Shown piece after piece: positions 19,703 through 28,380 of a stretch of DNA of 64,000 nt (positions within the stretch are counted from its first letter, which is position 1; each line of letters begins with the position of its first letter). The stretch is from Mitsuaria sp. PDC51. Its GTDB lineage: Bacteria; Pseudomonadota; Gammaproteobacteria; Burkholderiales; Burkholderiaceae_C. The stretch is taken from positions 1,798,001-1,862,000 of the forward strand of contig NZ_FOZE01000001.1 of assembly GCF_900113225.1 (NCBI RefSeq). Direction: 5' to 3'. Position numbers and translations under genes: made by a program. Under the pieces are notes generated by a model. The model made no database searches. It worked only from the letters and a program-made list of their open reading frames with translations, and had not been told where the DNA came from.

Positions 19703-19867
19703 TCAAGCCGTGGGCGGCAGGTCCCGCTGGGGCGGAGGCTCGGTCGACGGGCGCGGCGTCGACGGCTCCTCCAGGGCCCACGCCAGCAGGGCGGCGGTTT
19801 TCTCGTCGCCCAGGTCGATCAGCTGCAGGCGTGCGGCGCGGACAGTCTCGATTTGCGTGAGGGTCAT
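19703..19867 (-). CDS. Small protein, 54 residues, unknown function
   Basis: A short frame with a good ribosome-binding site (GGAGG about six bases before the ATG at 19867). The product MTLTQIETVRAARLQLIDLG and the rest is an amphipathic helical region followed by a Pro-rich tail (EPSTPRPSTEPPPQRDLPPT). It lies 126 bases upstream of the tetra-rhodanese gene and 63 bases downstream of a LysR gene on the same strand. I do not recognise the family. The ribosome-binding site and helix periodicity support it being real, but its size leaves doubt. Confidence 0.5.
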   Translation of the reverse strand: MTLTQIETVRAARLQLIDLGDEKTAALLAWALEEPSTPRPSTEPPPQRDLPPTA

Positions 19868-19930
19868 GGGGGCCTCCCAGGTGTGGAGTCGCGGAGAGGG
19901 CAATTGCCGGTCCCGGGTAGGCCCGGCCGC

Positions 19931-20821
19931 TCACGATCCCGCCGCCGCCTGCTGTCTCAGCCAGACCATGGCCGCCTGCGTGCTGGTCGACGGCGCCCGC
20001 TCGCTGCTGACGGCCAGGTGATAGGTGTGGCCATCGATCACCGGCCCGAACGGTTGCACCAGATGACCGGCGGCGAGCTCCTCGGCGACCAGCGCCTGGC
20101 TCACCAGCGCGATCCCGTGGCCGGCGACCGCCGCCTGGATCGCATGGCCTTCATCCGAAAAACGCAGTTGCCCGGCCGGTGACCGACTCGGGACGCCAGC
20201 CGCGGCGAACCAGCGCTCCCAGGTCGGGTTCTCCGGCTGCGGCCGTTTCCAATCGAAGCAGATCAGCGGCACGCGCGCCAGGTCCTCGATCGAGCTCACG
20301 CCGAGCCGCGGATTGGCGACGGGCGCGAAGTGGTCCGCAAACAGCGGCTCGGTGCTGAGACCGGGATAGGGGCCGCGACCGTAGCGGATCGCGATGTCGA
20401 CCGCCGTCGAGCGCAGGTCGACCACCTCGTCCGACGCCTGCAACTGCAGGTCGATGCCGGCATGCCGCAGGCGGAAGTCGGACATGCGCGGGACCAGCCA
20501 CTTCACCGTGAAGGCATTGGTCGCCGAGATCACCACCTGCGGCCGGCGGCGCGGCTGGGTCAGGCGTTCAAGCGCCGACTGGATCGCGTCGAAGCCGTCG
20601 CGCAGCACGGGATAGAGCTGGGCGCCGGCTTCGGTCAGGGTGACGCGGCGCACCTGGCGCTCGAAGAGCGCGACGCCGGATTGCTCCTCCAGTCCTCGGA
20701 TCTGATGGCTGATCGCCGTCGGCGTCACGGCGAGTTCCTCGGCGGCGGCCTTGAAGCTGCCCAGGCGCGCGGCCGCCTCGAAGGCGCGCAGCGCGGACAG
20801 TGGAAGCGATCGACGATCCAT
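19931..20821 (-). CDS. LysR-family regulator, GcvA-like, divergent from ridA-OYE
   Basis: A 296-residue regulator with N-terminal helix-turn-helix typical of the GcvA subgroup (LPLSALRAFEAAARLGSFKA, AEELAVTPTAISHQIRGLEE). The effector domain includes VDIAIRYGRGPYPGL. Length is standard. It is transcribed away from a RidA-type deaminase and an Old Yellow Enzyme gene, with a T-N11-A palindrome between, so it most likely controls them. The inducer is unknown. Confidence 0.93.
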   Translation of the reverse strand: MDRRSLPLSALRAFEAAARLGSFKAAAEELAVTPTAISHQIRGLEEQSGVALFERQVRRVTLTEAGAQLYPVLRDGFDAIQSALERLTQPRRRPQVVISATNAFTVKWLVPRMSDFRLRHAGIDLQLQASDEVVDLRSTAVDIAIRYGRGPYPGLSTEPLFADHFAPVANPRLGVSSIEDLARVPLICFDWKRPQPENPTWERWFAAAGVPSRSPAGQLRFSDEGHAIQAAVAGHGIALVSQALVAEELAAGHLVQPFGPVIDGHTYHLAVSSERAPSTSTQAAMVWLRQQAAAGS

Positions 20822-20837
20822 CGGATGGTGTTGATGA

Positions 20838-20852
20838 ATGAGTTCTGCTCAT
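20838..20852. promoter_or_regulatory. LysR box (T-N11-A palindrome)
   Basis: ATGAGTTCTGCTCAT has perfect 5-bp arms and contains T-N11-A (20839 to 20851), the classical LysR recognition form. It sits 17 bases upstream of the regulator's own start and about 105 bases before ridA. Confidence 0.6.
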
Positions 20853-20956
20853 CTTACGGCTGACAATTGAACCTTTGTCGCCAGTTGGTCGCATCCCTAT
20901 CGTTCACCCCGAGGTCGGCGCTTTCGTCGGCTTCGATGAATGAAAGGAATGCAATC

Positions 20957-21352
20957 ATGCTGGAACGCCTCATCACCCATCCCGATCCTTATGAGCCCTA
21001 TCTGCTGTCGCAAGGCATCAAGGCGGGCGGACTGCTCTTCATCTCCGGTCAGGCCGGCGCCGGGGAGGACGGCCGCATCGTGGCGGGCGGTTTCCTGGCC
21101 CAGGGGCGCCAGGCCTTCGCGAACCTGCGTCGCGCGCTGGAAGCCGGCGGCGCCGGGCTGAAGGACGTCATCAAGGTCACCATCTTCGTGACCGACATGG
21201 GCCACTTCGACGATGTGGTGGCCCTGCGGCGCGAGTTTTTCTCGATGCCGTACCCGGCGGACACCATCGCCGAGATCAAGGCGCTCTACACGCCGGACGC
21301 GATGATCGAGATCGAGGCGATCGCCGAAGTGCCCGATGCGCAGGGGCGCTGA
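20957..21352 (+). CDS. RidA/YjgF/YER057c family protein
   Basis: A 131-residue member of the Rid family, which hydrolyses reactive enamine/imine intermediates. Seen are GLLFISGQAGAGEDGRIVAGGF, then NLRRALEAGGAGLKDVIKVT and IFVTDMGHFDDV, then the C-terminal IEIEAIAEVP. The usual arginine that binds the substrate carboxylate (in the RidA R-x-A-V block) is not obvious, so it may belong to a Rid subgroup with other chemistry. The start at 20957 follows an AAGGAA ribosome-binding site. The next gene begins one base after its stop, so the two form an operon. Confidence 0.88.
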   Translation: MLERLITHPDPYEPYLLSQGIKAGGLLFISGQAGAGEDGRIVAGGFLAQGRQAFANLRRALEAGGAGLKDVIKVTIFVTDMGHFDDVVALRREFFSMPYPADTIAEIKALYTPDAMIEIEAIAEVPDAQGR

Positions 21353-21353
21353 C

Positions 21354-22463
21354 ATGAAGGCGTCCAACCTGTTCGAGCCCGTTGACCTGGGGCCGCTGCG
21401 ACTTGCGAATCGATGGGTCGTGGCGCCGATGACGCGCGTCAGCGCAACCATCGACGGCCAGGCGACGCCGCGCATGGCGCGGTATTACGCCGACTTCGCG
21501 GCGGGCGGCTTTGGGCTGGTCATCACGGAAGGGATCTATACCGACCGCGCGTACTCGCAGGGATATCTCTTCCAGCCGGGGCTGGCCGCCGACGCACAAC
21601 GCGACGCTTGGCGACCGGTGGTGGCGGGCGTCCATGCCGCGGGCGGACGCATCGTGGCGCAGCTGATGCACGCGGGCGCGATCTCCCAGGGCAACGCGCA
21701 CCGGGCCGTGGCGAAGGGCCCGTCGGCCGTGCAGCTGGCGGGCGTCCAGATGTCTTTCTATAGAGGGGAGGGGCCGTATCGCATGCCCGAAGCCATGACG
21801 CTCGCGGAGATCACCGCGGCGATCGACGGGTTCGCCGCGGCGGCGTTGCGGGCCAGGGAGGCTGGGTTCGACGGGGTGGAGCTGCACGGCGCCAATGGGT
21901 ATCTACTGGACCAGTTCCTCACCGAGCACACCAATCGGCGCGAGGACGGCTATGGCGGCGCCTTGGTTCAGCGACTGCGGTTGGGCGTCGAAGTGATCAC
22001 CGCCGTGCGGGAGGCGGTGGGCGCGGGGTTCCCGGTCGGCTATCGGGTGTCGCAGGGCAAGGTCAACGACTTCGGCCACAAGTGGCGCGGCGCCGAGGCC
22101 GACGCAGCACTGGTGTTCAGGGCTCTGTCGGCGGCACCGATCGACTACCTGCACACGACCGAGTTCGAGGCCTGGCAGCCGGCCTTCGGAGAAGGTCCGA
22201 GCCTCGCGGCACTGGCGCGGCGGTACGGGTCGGTGCCGGTGATCGCGAATGGATCGCTGCATGATCCGGCCCGCGCCGCGGGGATGGTGGCGCGCGGGGA
22301 GGCGGACCTCATCGCCCTGGGACGGGGCGCGCTGAGTAATGCCGACTGGCCGCGGCGGGTTCGGGACGGACTGCCGCTGGAGGAGTTCGACCGGACGTTG
22401 CTTTCGCCGCTCGCCGATCTGGCGAACGCCGACCTCAGACGGGCCCGGACCGCACGAGCCTGA
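21354..22463 (+). CDS. NADH:flavin oxidoreductase, Old Yellow Enzyme family
   Basis: A 369-residue FMN-dependent enzyme with a TIM barrel. Landmarks: LFEPVDLGPLRLANRWVVAP at the N-terminus, IVAQLMHAGA, the active-site-flanking FDGVELHGANGYLLDQFLTE, then NRREDGYGG and DLIALGRGALSNADWP at the phosphate-binding end. OYE enzymes reduce activated C=C bonds; the natural substrate here is unknown. Pairing with RidA suggests catabolism of a nitrogen-containing compound. The ATG at 21354 is one base after the RidA stop. Confidence 0.9.
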   Translation: MKASNLFEPVDLGPLRLANRWVVAPMTRVSATIDGQATPRMARYYADFAAGGFGLVITEGIYTDRAYSQGYLFQPGLAADAQRDAWRPVVAGVHAAGGRIVAQLMHAGAISQGNAHRAVAKGPSAVQLAGVQMSFYRGEGPYRMPEAMTLAEITAAIDGFAAAALRAREAGFDGVELHGANGYLLDQFLTEHTNRREDGYGGALVQRLRLGVEVITAVREAVGAGFPVGYRVSQGKVNDFGHKWRGAEADAALVFRALSAAPIDYLHTTEFEAWQPAFGEGPSLAALARRYGSVPVIANGSLHDPARAAGMVARGEADLIALGRGALSNADWPRRVRDGLPLEEFDRTLLSPLADLANADLRRARTARA

Positions 22464-22660
22464 GATCGCTCGCAAGACCCCGCCTGCGGGAAGGGTTATT
22501 GGCGCTGTCATTGAGAATCCGGCGGCGCGGGATGCCAAGGCCCGCCCTGGTCCGGCCGCCCAGCCGCTGGACATTGGCCTCTAGCGCAAATCGCCGTCCG
22601 GCGCCTGGCCTGGAACGGCCCCCTCGACGCCAGTCGGGGGTAACCCGAGCAAGCTCCTTC
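22464..22660. other. Spacer upstream of the isc promoter
   Basis: This stretch before the IscR site holds no gene I can support. It contains a hairpin at 22620-22640 (CCCC bulge CGAC, loop GCCA, GTCG GGGG) without a T run, which may end the upstream ridA-OYE transcript. Confidence 0.5.
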
Positions 22661-22685
22661 TTAATTGAGTAAAATGCTCGGACAT
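22661..22685 (+). promoter_or_regulatory. IscR-type operator overlapping the isc promoter
   Basis: TTAATTGAGTAAAATGCTCG followed by GACAT resembles the type 1 IscR site that represses isc operons in other proteobacteria (the TTGACTAAAATACTCGG-like core). A -10-like TAAAAT at 22670-22675 lies inside it, so bound [2Fe-2S]-IscR would block polymerase. Recognition is from memory of the motif. Confidence 0.7.
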
Positions 22686-22781
22686 TGCAGGGGGAAACCC
22701 TGCTTCGTGAGTCGACCCGGCGTCAGCCGAGCCGCCGCCTCCATGTCCTGAAGCCCGACACGGGCGCCAAGGAGAAGTTCG

Positions 22782-23315
22782 ATGCGTCTCACCACCAAAG
22801 GTCGTTTTGCCGTCACCGCGATGATCGATCTGGCCCTGCGCGAAAACAGCGGCCCCGTCGCGCTGGCGGCAATCAGCCAACGCCAGCAGATCTCGCTGTC
22901 CTACCTGGAGCAGCTGTTCGGCAAGCTCCGCCGCCATCAGCTCGTCGAGTCCACCCGCGGCCCCGGCGGCGGCTACTCGCTCGGCCGCCGTTCCGATGAA
23001 ATCACCGTCGCCGACATCATCGTCGCCGTCGACGAACCCATCGACGCCACCGGCTGCGGCGGCAAGGAAAACTGCATGGGCGACGACAACGGCCGCTGCA
23101 TCACGCACGACCTCTGGACCGCGCTCAACAACAAGATGATCGAGTTCCTGGACTCCGTGACGCTGCGCAAGCTCGTCGACGACCAGCTCGCCAAGGGCGT
23201 CACCGTCGAGGAAGCGCCCGTCAAGCGCGCCATCTCCAGCACCCCCGTCGTCAAGCCCATCCGCATCACCGCGCCGAATTCCGTCTTCGCGCTCGGCAAT
23301 GCGATGAGCAAGTGA
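22782..23315 (+). CDS. iscR: Iron-sulfur cluster regulator IscR
   Basis: A 177-residue Rrf2-family repressor with N-terminal winged helix ([40 protein letters not shown]). The [2Fe-2S] ligands are Cys92, Cys98 and Cys106, with His109 as the likely fourth ligand ([20 protein letters not shown]). It senses cluster demand and represses its own operon. The C-terminal 40 residues are a longer, Pro/Val-rich tail than in E. coli. First gene of iscRSUA. Confidence 0.97.
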   Translation: MRLTTKGRFAVTAMIDLALRENSGPVALAAISQRQQISLSYLEQLFGKLRRHQLVESTRGPGGGYSLGRRSDEITVADIIVAVDEPIDATGCGGKENCMGDDNGRCITHDLWTALNNKMIEFLDSVTLRKLVDDQLAKGVTVEEAPVKRAISSTPVVKPIRITAPNSVFALGNAMSK

Positions 23316-23382
23316 TCCCGGCCCTCCGCTCCGCTCCGGTCCGCGTCAACCCGATTCAGTAGTCGACAAGAAGAACGTTCCC

Positions 23383-24603
23383 ATGGACATGACCCCGCAC
23401 TTCCCCATCTACATGGACTACGGCGCCACCACGCCGGTGGACCCGCGCGTCGTCGACGCGATGATCCCGTGGCTGCGCGAGCATTTCGGCAATCCGGCGT
23501 CGCGCAGCCATGCCTGGGGATGGGAAGCGGAAGAAGCCGTGGAGAAGGCCCGCGGCGAGGTCGCCAAGCTGATCAATGCCGATCCGCGCGAGATCGTCTG
23601 GACCTCCGGCGCGACCGAGTCCAACAACCTCGCCATCAAGGGCGCGGCCAACTTCTACCAGTCCCGCGGCAAGCACCTGATCACCGTCAAGACCGAGCAC
23701 AAGGCCGTGCTCGACACGACGCGCGAACTGGAGCGCCAGGGCTTCGAGGTGACCTACCTCGACGTCAAGGAAGACGGCCTGATCGACTTCGACGTGCTCA
23801 AGGCGGCGATCCGCCCGGACACGATCCTGATCTCGGTGATGTTCGTGAACAACGAGATCGGCGTGATCCAGGACATCCCCGCCATCGGCGCGCTGTGCCG
23901 CGAGAAGGGCATCATCTTCCACGTCGACGCCGCGCAGGCCACCGGCAAGGTCGAGATCGACCTGGCGACGCTGCCCGTCGACCTGATGAGCCTGGCCTCG
24001 CACAAGAGCTACGGTCCCAAGGGCATCGGCGCGCTGTACGTGCGCCGCAAGCCGCGCGTGCGTCTGGAAGCGCAGATGCACGGCGGCGGCCACGAGCGTG
24101 GCTTGCGCTCGGGCACGCTCCCCACGCACCAGATCGTCGGCATGGGCGAGGCCTTCCGCATCGCCCGCGAGGAGATGGCCACCGAGCTGCCCCGCATCAA
24201 GGCGCTGCAGCAGCGCCTGCTGGATGGCCTGAAGGACATCGAGCAGGTCTTCATCAACGGCGATCTCGAGCGCCGCGTGCCCCACAACGTCAACGCCTCG
24301 TTCAACTACGTCGAGGGCGAGTCGCTGATCATGGGCATCAAGGGCATCGCCGTGTCCTCGGGCTCGGCCTGCACATCCGCCAGCCTGGAGCCCAGCTACG
24401 TGCTGCGCGCGCTGGGCCGCAGCGACGAGCTGGCGCATTCCTCGCTGCGCATGACGATCGGCCGCTTCACGACCGAGGAAGAGATCGATTACGCCGTCTC
24501 GCTGCTGAAGGACCGCGTCGCCAAGCTGCGCGAGCTGTCCCCGCTGTGGGACATGTACAAGGAAGGCATCGATCTGAGCACCATCCAGTGGGCCGCTCAT
24601 TGA
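23383..24603 (+). CDS. iscS: Cysteine desulfurase IscS
   Basis: IscS removes sulfur from cysteine and passes it as a persulfide to IscU, and also supplies tRNA thiolation. The 406-residue PLP enzyme shows [18 protein letters not shown] at the start, PLP lysine 208 ([12 protein letters not shown]) and the persulfide-carrying Cys330 on its mobile loop ([14 protein letters not shown]). Length matches the family. A second ATG two codons in would serve equally well. Confidence 0.98.
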   Translation: MDMTPHFPIYMDYGATTPVDPRVVDAMIPWLREHFGNPASRSHAWGWEAEEAVEKARGEVAKLINADPREIVWTSGATESNNLAIKGAANFYQSRGKHLITVKTEHKAVLDTTRELERQGFEVTYLDVKEDGLIDFDVLKAAIRPDTILISVMFVNNEIGVIQDIPAIGALCREKGIIFHVDAAQATGKVEIDLATLPVDLMSLASHKSYGPKGIGALYVRRKPRVRLEAQMHGGGHERGLRSGTLPTHQIVGMGEAFRIAREEMATELPRIKALQQRLLDGLKDIEQVFINGDLERRVPHNVNASFNYVEGESLIMGIKGIAVSSGSACTSASLEPSYVLRALGRSDELAHSSLRMTIGRFTTEEEIDYAVSLLKDRVAKLRELSPLWDMYKEGIDLSTIQWAAH

Positions 24604-24646
24604 TCTGATCCGCAGGACACCCGAACAACGACGTTGGAGAACAGTC

Positions 24647-25060
24647 ATGGCATACAGCGACAAGGTCATCGACCACTATGAGAACCCCCGCAACGTGGGC
24701 GGTTTCGACAAGGGCGACGAATCGGTGGGCACCGGCATGGTCGGCGCGCCGGCCTGCGGCGACGTGATGAAGCTGCAGATCAAGGTGAACCCGGCCACCG
24801 GCCTGATCGAGGACGCCAAGTTCAAGACCTACGGCTGCGGCTCCGCGATCGCGTCGAGCTCGCTGGTCACCGAGTGGGTCAAGGGCAAGACGCTGGACGA
24901 GGCGCTGTCCATCAAGAACAACCAGATCGCGGAAGAACTGGCGCTGCCGCCGGTGAAGATCCACTGCTCGATCCTGGCCGAGGACGCCATCAAGGCCGCC
25001 GTGGACGACTACCGCGCCAAGCACGGCCAGACCGCCGACGCCGCGACCGCCACCGCCTGA
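24647..25060 (+). CDS. iscU: Iron-sulfur cluster scaffold IscU
   Basis: A 137-residue scaffold on which [2Fe-2S] clusters are built. The three ligands Cys37 ([11 protein letters not shown]), Cys64 ([11 protein letters not shown]) and Cys107 (KIHCSIL), with Asp39 beside the first, are all present. The segment [11 protein letters not shown] contains the LPPVK motif recognised by HscA. The last 12 or so residues are an Ala/Thr tail. A GGAG ribosome-binding site precedes the ATG. Confidence 0.98.
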   Translation: MAYSDKVIDHYENPRNVGGFDKGDESVGTGMVGAPACGDVMKLQIKVNPATGLIEDAKFKTYGCGSAIASSSLVTEWVKGKTLDEALSIKNNQIAEELALPPVKIHCSILAEDAIKAAVDDYRAKHGQTADAATATA

Positions 25061-25070
25061 GGTCCGCGCG

Positions 25071-25394
25071 ATGTCCGTCACCCTGACCGAAGCCGCCGCC
25101 CGGCACGTCACGCGCTACATCGCCAAGCGCGGGCGGGGCGTCGGCGTGCGCCTGGGCGTCAAGACCACCGGCTGCTCCGGCCTGGCCTACAAGCTGGAGT
25201 ACGCCGATGAAGTGGCCCCCGAGGACGTCGTCTTCGAGGGCCATGGCGTCAAGGTGCTGATCGACCCGAAGAGCCTGCCCTACCTGGACGGCACCGAGCT
25301 GGACTTCGTCCGCGAGGGCCTGAACGAGGGCTTCAAGTTCCGCAACCCGCGTGAGAAGGACCGCTGCGGCTGCGGCGAATCCTTCCGCGTCTGA
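25071..25394 (+). CDS. iscA: Iron-sulfur assembly protein IscA
   Basis: A 107-residue A-type carrier. The three conserved cysteines are Cys35 (TTGCSGLAY) and Cys99/Cys101 (CGCGESF). It transfers clusters or iron to targets, particularly for [4Fe-4S] proteins. It follows iscU by 10 bases. After its stop the operon is interrupted by several RNA hairpins and an intrinsic terminator before hscB. Confidence 0.97.
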   Translation: MSVTLTEAAARHVTRYIAKRGRGVGVRLGVKTTGCSGLAYKLEYADEVAPEDVVFEGHGVKVLIDPKSLPYLDGTELDFVREGLNEGFKFRNPREKDRCGCGESFRV

Positions 25395-25407
25395 CTGTCG
25401 GCCCCCG

Positions 25408-25480
25408 GACGGGCGTGTACGCCCGTCCCGCCCCCCGAGGGGGCAGCAAGACATCTTGGGGCGGCCCGGCGATGTCTTGC
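25408..25480 (+). repeat. Three successive hairpins after iscA
   Basis: Hairpin 1: GACGGGCG TGTA CGCCCGTC (25408-25427). Hairpin 2: GCCCCC CGA GGGGGC (25430-25444). Hairpin 3: GCAAGACATC, 15-nt loop, GATGTCTTGC (25446-25480). All stems are perfect. The GC-rich text resembles extragenic REP-like repeats common in Burkholderiales, and may stabilise the iscRSUA mRNA 3' end. Confidence 0.7.
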
Positions 25481-25506
25481 GCGCGCTGACGGTCACCGCT
25501 TCATCG

Positions 25507-25532
25507 GCGCGGCAGCTCGGCCGCGCTTTTTT
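25507..25532 (+). terminator. Intrinsic terminator inside the isc operon, just before hscB
   Basis: GCGCGGC (25507-25513) pairs with GCCGCGC (25520-25526) around a 6-nt loop, followed by six T's. It sits 11 bases before the hscB start codon, so transcription leaving iscA should partly stop here. Confidence 0.8.
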
Positions 25533-25542
25533 CATTGACATC

Positions 25543-26064
25543 GTGAAACTCGACGACGACGACTTCACCCTGTTCGGCCTGCCGCAGCGCTTCGCGCAGG
25601 ACGGCGCCGAGATCGCGCAGCGCTGGAAGGCGCTGGCGGCGAAGGTGCATCCGGACCGCTTCGCCGCCGACGGCGCCGCCTCGCAGCGCCTGGCGATGCA
25701 GTGGTCGCTGCGCGTCAACGAGGCGCATCAGCGCCTGCGCGATCCGCTCAAGCGCGCGTCCTATCTCTGCGAGCTGCGTGGCGCGCCGATCCAGGCCAAC
25801 GAGAACACCCGCATGCCGGCCGCCTTCCTGATGGAACAGATGGAATGGCGCGAGTCGCTGGACGAGGCCAAGACGCCCGACGCGATCCTGGCCATCGACC
25901 AGCAGGTCGCCGGCCGCGAACGCGCGCTGCTGGCCCAGGCCGGCCGCCAGCTCGACGACGAGGGCGACGCCGCGGCCGCCGCCGAATCGGTGCGCGCGCT
26001 GATGTTCCTGACGCGCTTCCGCGCCGACATCGACCAGCGCCTGGAGGCGCTCGAGCACTCCTGA
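25543..26064 (+). CDS. hscB: Fe-S co-chaperone HscB
   Basis: A 173-residue J-protein that delivers IscU to HscA. The J domain covers about residues 1-75 with HPD at 36-38 (KVHPDRF), and the C-terminal helical bundle binds IscU ([14 protein letters not shown]). The GTG at 25543 ([17 protein letters not shown]) matches the family's N-terminus and length. No Shine-Dalgarno sequence is visible and the start lies just after a terminator T run, so expression may be low or depend on read-through. Confidence 0.93.
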   Translation: MKLDDDDFTLFGLPQRFAQDGAEIAQRWKALAAKVHPDRFAADGAASQRLAMQWSLRVNEAHQRLRDPLKRASYLCELRGAPIQANENTRMPAAFLMEQMEWRESLDEAKTPDAILAIDQQVAGRERALLAQAGRQLDDEGDAAAAAESVRALMFLTRFRADIDQRLEALEHS

Positions 26065-26122
26065 GGCCCGCGCGCGCATCGCTGCCCGCCGCCTCGACTT
26101 CCGAAGAACAAGACACGACACC

Positions 26123-27991
26123 ATGGCCCTGCTGCAAATCTCCGAACCCGGCGCGTCGCCCGATCCCCATCAGCGGCGCACCGCCGTGGGCATCGACCTG
26201 GGCACGACGCACTCGCTGGTGGCGGCGATGCGCCACGGCGTCGCCGAGTGCCTGCCCGACGATCAGGGCCGCGTGATCCTGCCGTCGGCGGTGCGCGTGA
26301 TGCCCGAGGGCCGCCGCCAGTTCGGCTACGACGCGCTGGCCGCGCAGGCCGAGGATCCGGAGAACACCATCGTCTCGGTCAAGCGCTTCATGGGGCGCCG
26401 CGTCGAGGACATCGCCAACCGCGACAAGCTGCCGTATCGCTTCGAGGACACGCCGGGCATGCTGAGCCTGGCCACGCGCGAGGGCCTGAAGTCGCCGGTC
26501 GAGATCAGCGCCGAGATCCTGGCCACGCTGCGCCAGCGCGCCGAGGACACCTTCAACGACGACCTGTTCGGCGCCGTCATCACGGTGCCCGCGTACTTCG
26601 ACGACGCGCAGCGCCAGGCCACGAAGGACGCGGCGCAGCTCGCGGGCCTGAACGTGCTGCGCCTGATCAACGAGCCCACCGCCGCCGCGATCGCCTACGG
26701 GCTGGACAACGGCAGCGAGGGGCTCTACGCCGTCTACGACCTGGGCGGTGGCACCTTCGACATCTCGCTGCTGCGCCTGACGAAAGGCGTCTTCGAGGTG
26801 GTGGCCACCGGCGGCGACGCGCAGCTCGGCGGCGACGACTTCGACCGCCTGCTGGCGGACTGGGCGCTGGCGCAGGCCGGCCTGAGCGTCACCAGCGCCG
26901 CCGACAAGCGCCGCGTGCTGGTCGCCGCGCGCCTGGCCAAGGAGGCGCTGACCGATGCCGAACGCGTCACGCTGAGCGCCGCGCTCGACGCCGGCGCGCT
27001 GAGCGTCGAGGTGTCGCGCGCCCAGTTCGATGAACTGGCCCTGCCGCTGGTCAACAAGACGCTGCTGGCGGTGCGCCGCGTGCTGCGCGACGCCAAGGTC
27101 GGCGCCGACGAGGTGCAGGGCACGGTGATGGTCGGCGGCTCGACGCGCATGCCCATCGTGCGCCGCGTCGTGAGCGAGCTCTTCGGCCGCGAGGTGCTGA
27201 CCAACCTGAATCCCGACGAGGTCGTCGCGCTCGGCGCGGCGGTCCAGGCCAACCAGCTCGCGGGCAACAGCGCCGACGGCGAGATCCTGCTGCTGGACGT
27301 GATCCCGCTGTCGCTGGGCCTGGAGACCATGGGCGGGCTGGTCGAGCGCATCATCGAGCGCAACGCCACCATCCCGGTCGCCAAGGCTCAGGACTTCACC
27401 ACCTTCAAGGACGGCCAGACCGCGCTCGCCGTGCACGTGCTGCAGGGCGAGCGCGAACTGGTGAGCGAGTGCCGCTCGCTGGCGCGCTTCGAGCTGCGCG
27501 GCATCCCGCCGATGGCCGCGGGCGCCGCCCGCATCCGCGTGAGCTTCCAGGTCGATGCCGACGGTCTGCTGAGCGTGTCCGCTCGCGAGCTGGGTTCGGG
27601 CGTCGAGGCGGCGGTGCAGGTCAAGCCGAGCTACGGCCTGGCCGACGAGCAGATCGCCACGATGCTGCGCGAGGGCTTCGCCAGTGCCGAATCCGACATG
27701 GCCGCCCGCAAGCTGCGCGAGGCGCGCGTCGAGGCCGAGCGCATGATCCTCGCGACCCAGTCCGCGCTGCGTGCCGATGGCGACCTGCTCAGCGAGGCCG
27801 AGCGCGCCGAGATCGCCGCGCTGCAGTCGGACCTGCTCGCCAAGGCGCAGGTCGACGACGCGGCCGCGAACGCCGATGCCATCGATGCCGCCGTCCAGGC
27901 GCTGGCCAAGGGCACCGAGGCCTTCGCCGCCGCGCGCATGAACCGCGGCATCCAGCAGGCCCTGACCGGCCGCAGCATCGATCAGGTCTGA
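26123..27991 (+). CDS. hscA: Fe-S chaperone HscA (Hsp70 family)
   Basis: A 622-residue DnaK-type ATPase specialised for IscU. The ATPase domain shows [32 protein letters not shown] and [15 protein letters not shown]; the substrate-binding domain begins around residue 390 ([17 protein letters not shown]). It uses ATP to release clusters from IscU with HscB. Length is right for HscA. It is flanked by hscB and fdx, as usual. Confidence 0.98.
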   Translation: MALLQISEPGASPDPHQRRTAVGIDLGTTHSLVAAMRHGVAECLPDDQGRVILPSAVRVMPEGRRQFGYDALAAQAEDPENTIVSVKRFMGRRVEDIANRDKLPYRFEDTPGMLSLATREGLKSPVEISAEILATLRQRAEDTFNDDLFGAVITVPAYFDDAQRQATKDAAQLAGLNVLRLINEPTAAAIAYGLDNGSEGLYAVYDLGGGTFDISLLRLTKGVFEVVATGGDAQLGGDDFDRLLADWALAQAGLSVTSAADKRRVLVAARLAKEALTDAERVTLSAALDAGALSVEVSRAQFDELALPLVNKTLLAVRRVLRDAKVGADEVQGTVMVGGSTRMPIVRRVVSELFGREVLTNLNPDEVVALGAAVQANQLAGNSADGEILLLDVIPLSLGLETMGGLVERIIERNATIPVAKAQDFTTFKDGQTALAVHVLQGERELVSECRSLARFELRGIPPMAAGAARIRVSFQVDADGLLSVSARELGSGVEAAVQVKPSYGLADEQIATMLREGFASAESDMAARKLREARVEAERMILATQSALRADGDLLSEAERAEIAALQSDLLAKAQVDDAAANADAIDAAVQALAKGTEAFAAARMNRGIQQALTGRSIDQV

Positions 27992-28026
27992 GCGCGAGCC
28001 GACACCGCCAGCTTCAAGGACATCCC

Positions 28027-28365
28027 ATGCCCGTCATCAAGATCCTTCCCCATCCCGAATACGCGCCCGAGGGCAAGACCATCGAGGCACCGTCCGGGAC
28101 GACGATCTGCGAGGCGCTGCTCGACAACCACGTCGAGATCGAGCACGCCTGCGACCAGGTCTGCGCCTGCACCACCTGCCACGTGATCGTGCGCGAGGGC
28201 TTCGCCTCGCTGTCCGAGATGGAGGAGAACGAGGAGGACATGCTGGACCGCGCCTGGGGCCTGGAGCCCAACTCGCGCCTGTCCTGCCAGGCCATCCTGT
28301 CCAACACCGACGTGACGGTCGAGATCCCCAAGTACTCGATCAACCACGCCAAAGAGAACCATTGA
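28027..28365 (+). CDS. fdx: [2Fe-2S] ferredoxin of the isc operon
   Basis: A 112-residue adrenodoxin-type ferredoxin. Ligands are Cys42, Cys48, Cys51 (HACDQVCACTTCH) and Cys87 (RLSCQAI), as in E. coli Fdx, with an extra Cys46 in the loop. It supplies electrons for cluster assembly on IscU/IscS. The gene ends the recognisable isc operon; iscX, which often follows, is absent here, and tsaD begins 15 bases later. Confidence 0.97.
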   Translation: MPVIKILPHPEYAPEGKTIEAPSGTTICEALLDNHVEIEHACDQVCACTTCHVIVREGFASLSEMEENEEDMLDRAWGLEPNSRLSCQAILSNTDVTVEIPKYSINHAKENH

Positions 28366-28380
28366 GCGGCGGCTGAGTCC

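Noticed and set aside
25535-25540. Consensus -35 hexamer TTGACA next to the hscB start
   Set aside because: No -10-like sequence lies 15-19 bases downstream; the region there reads gacgac repeats. It is probably chance, so I do not claim an internal promoter.
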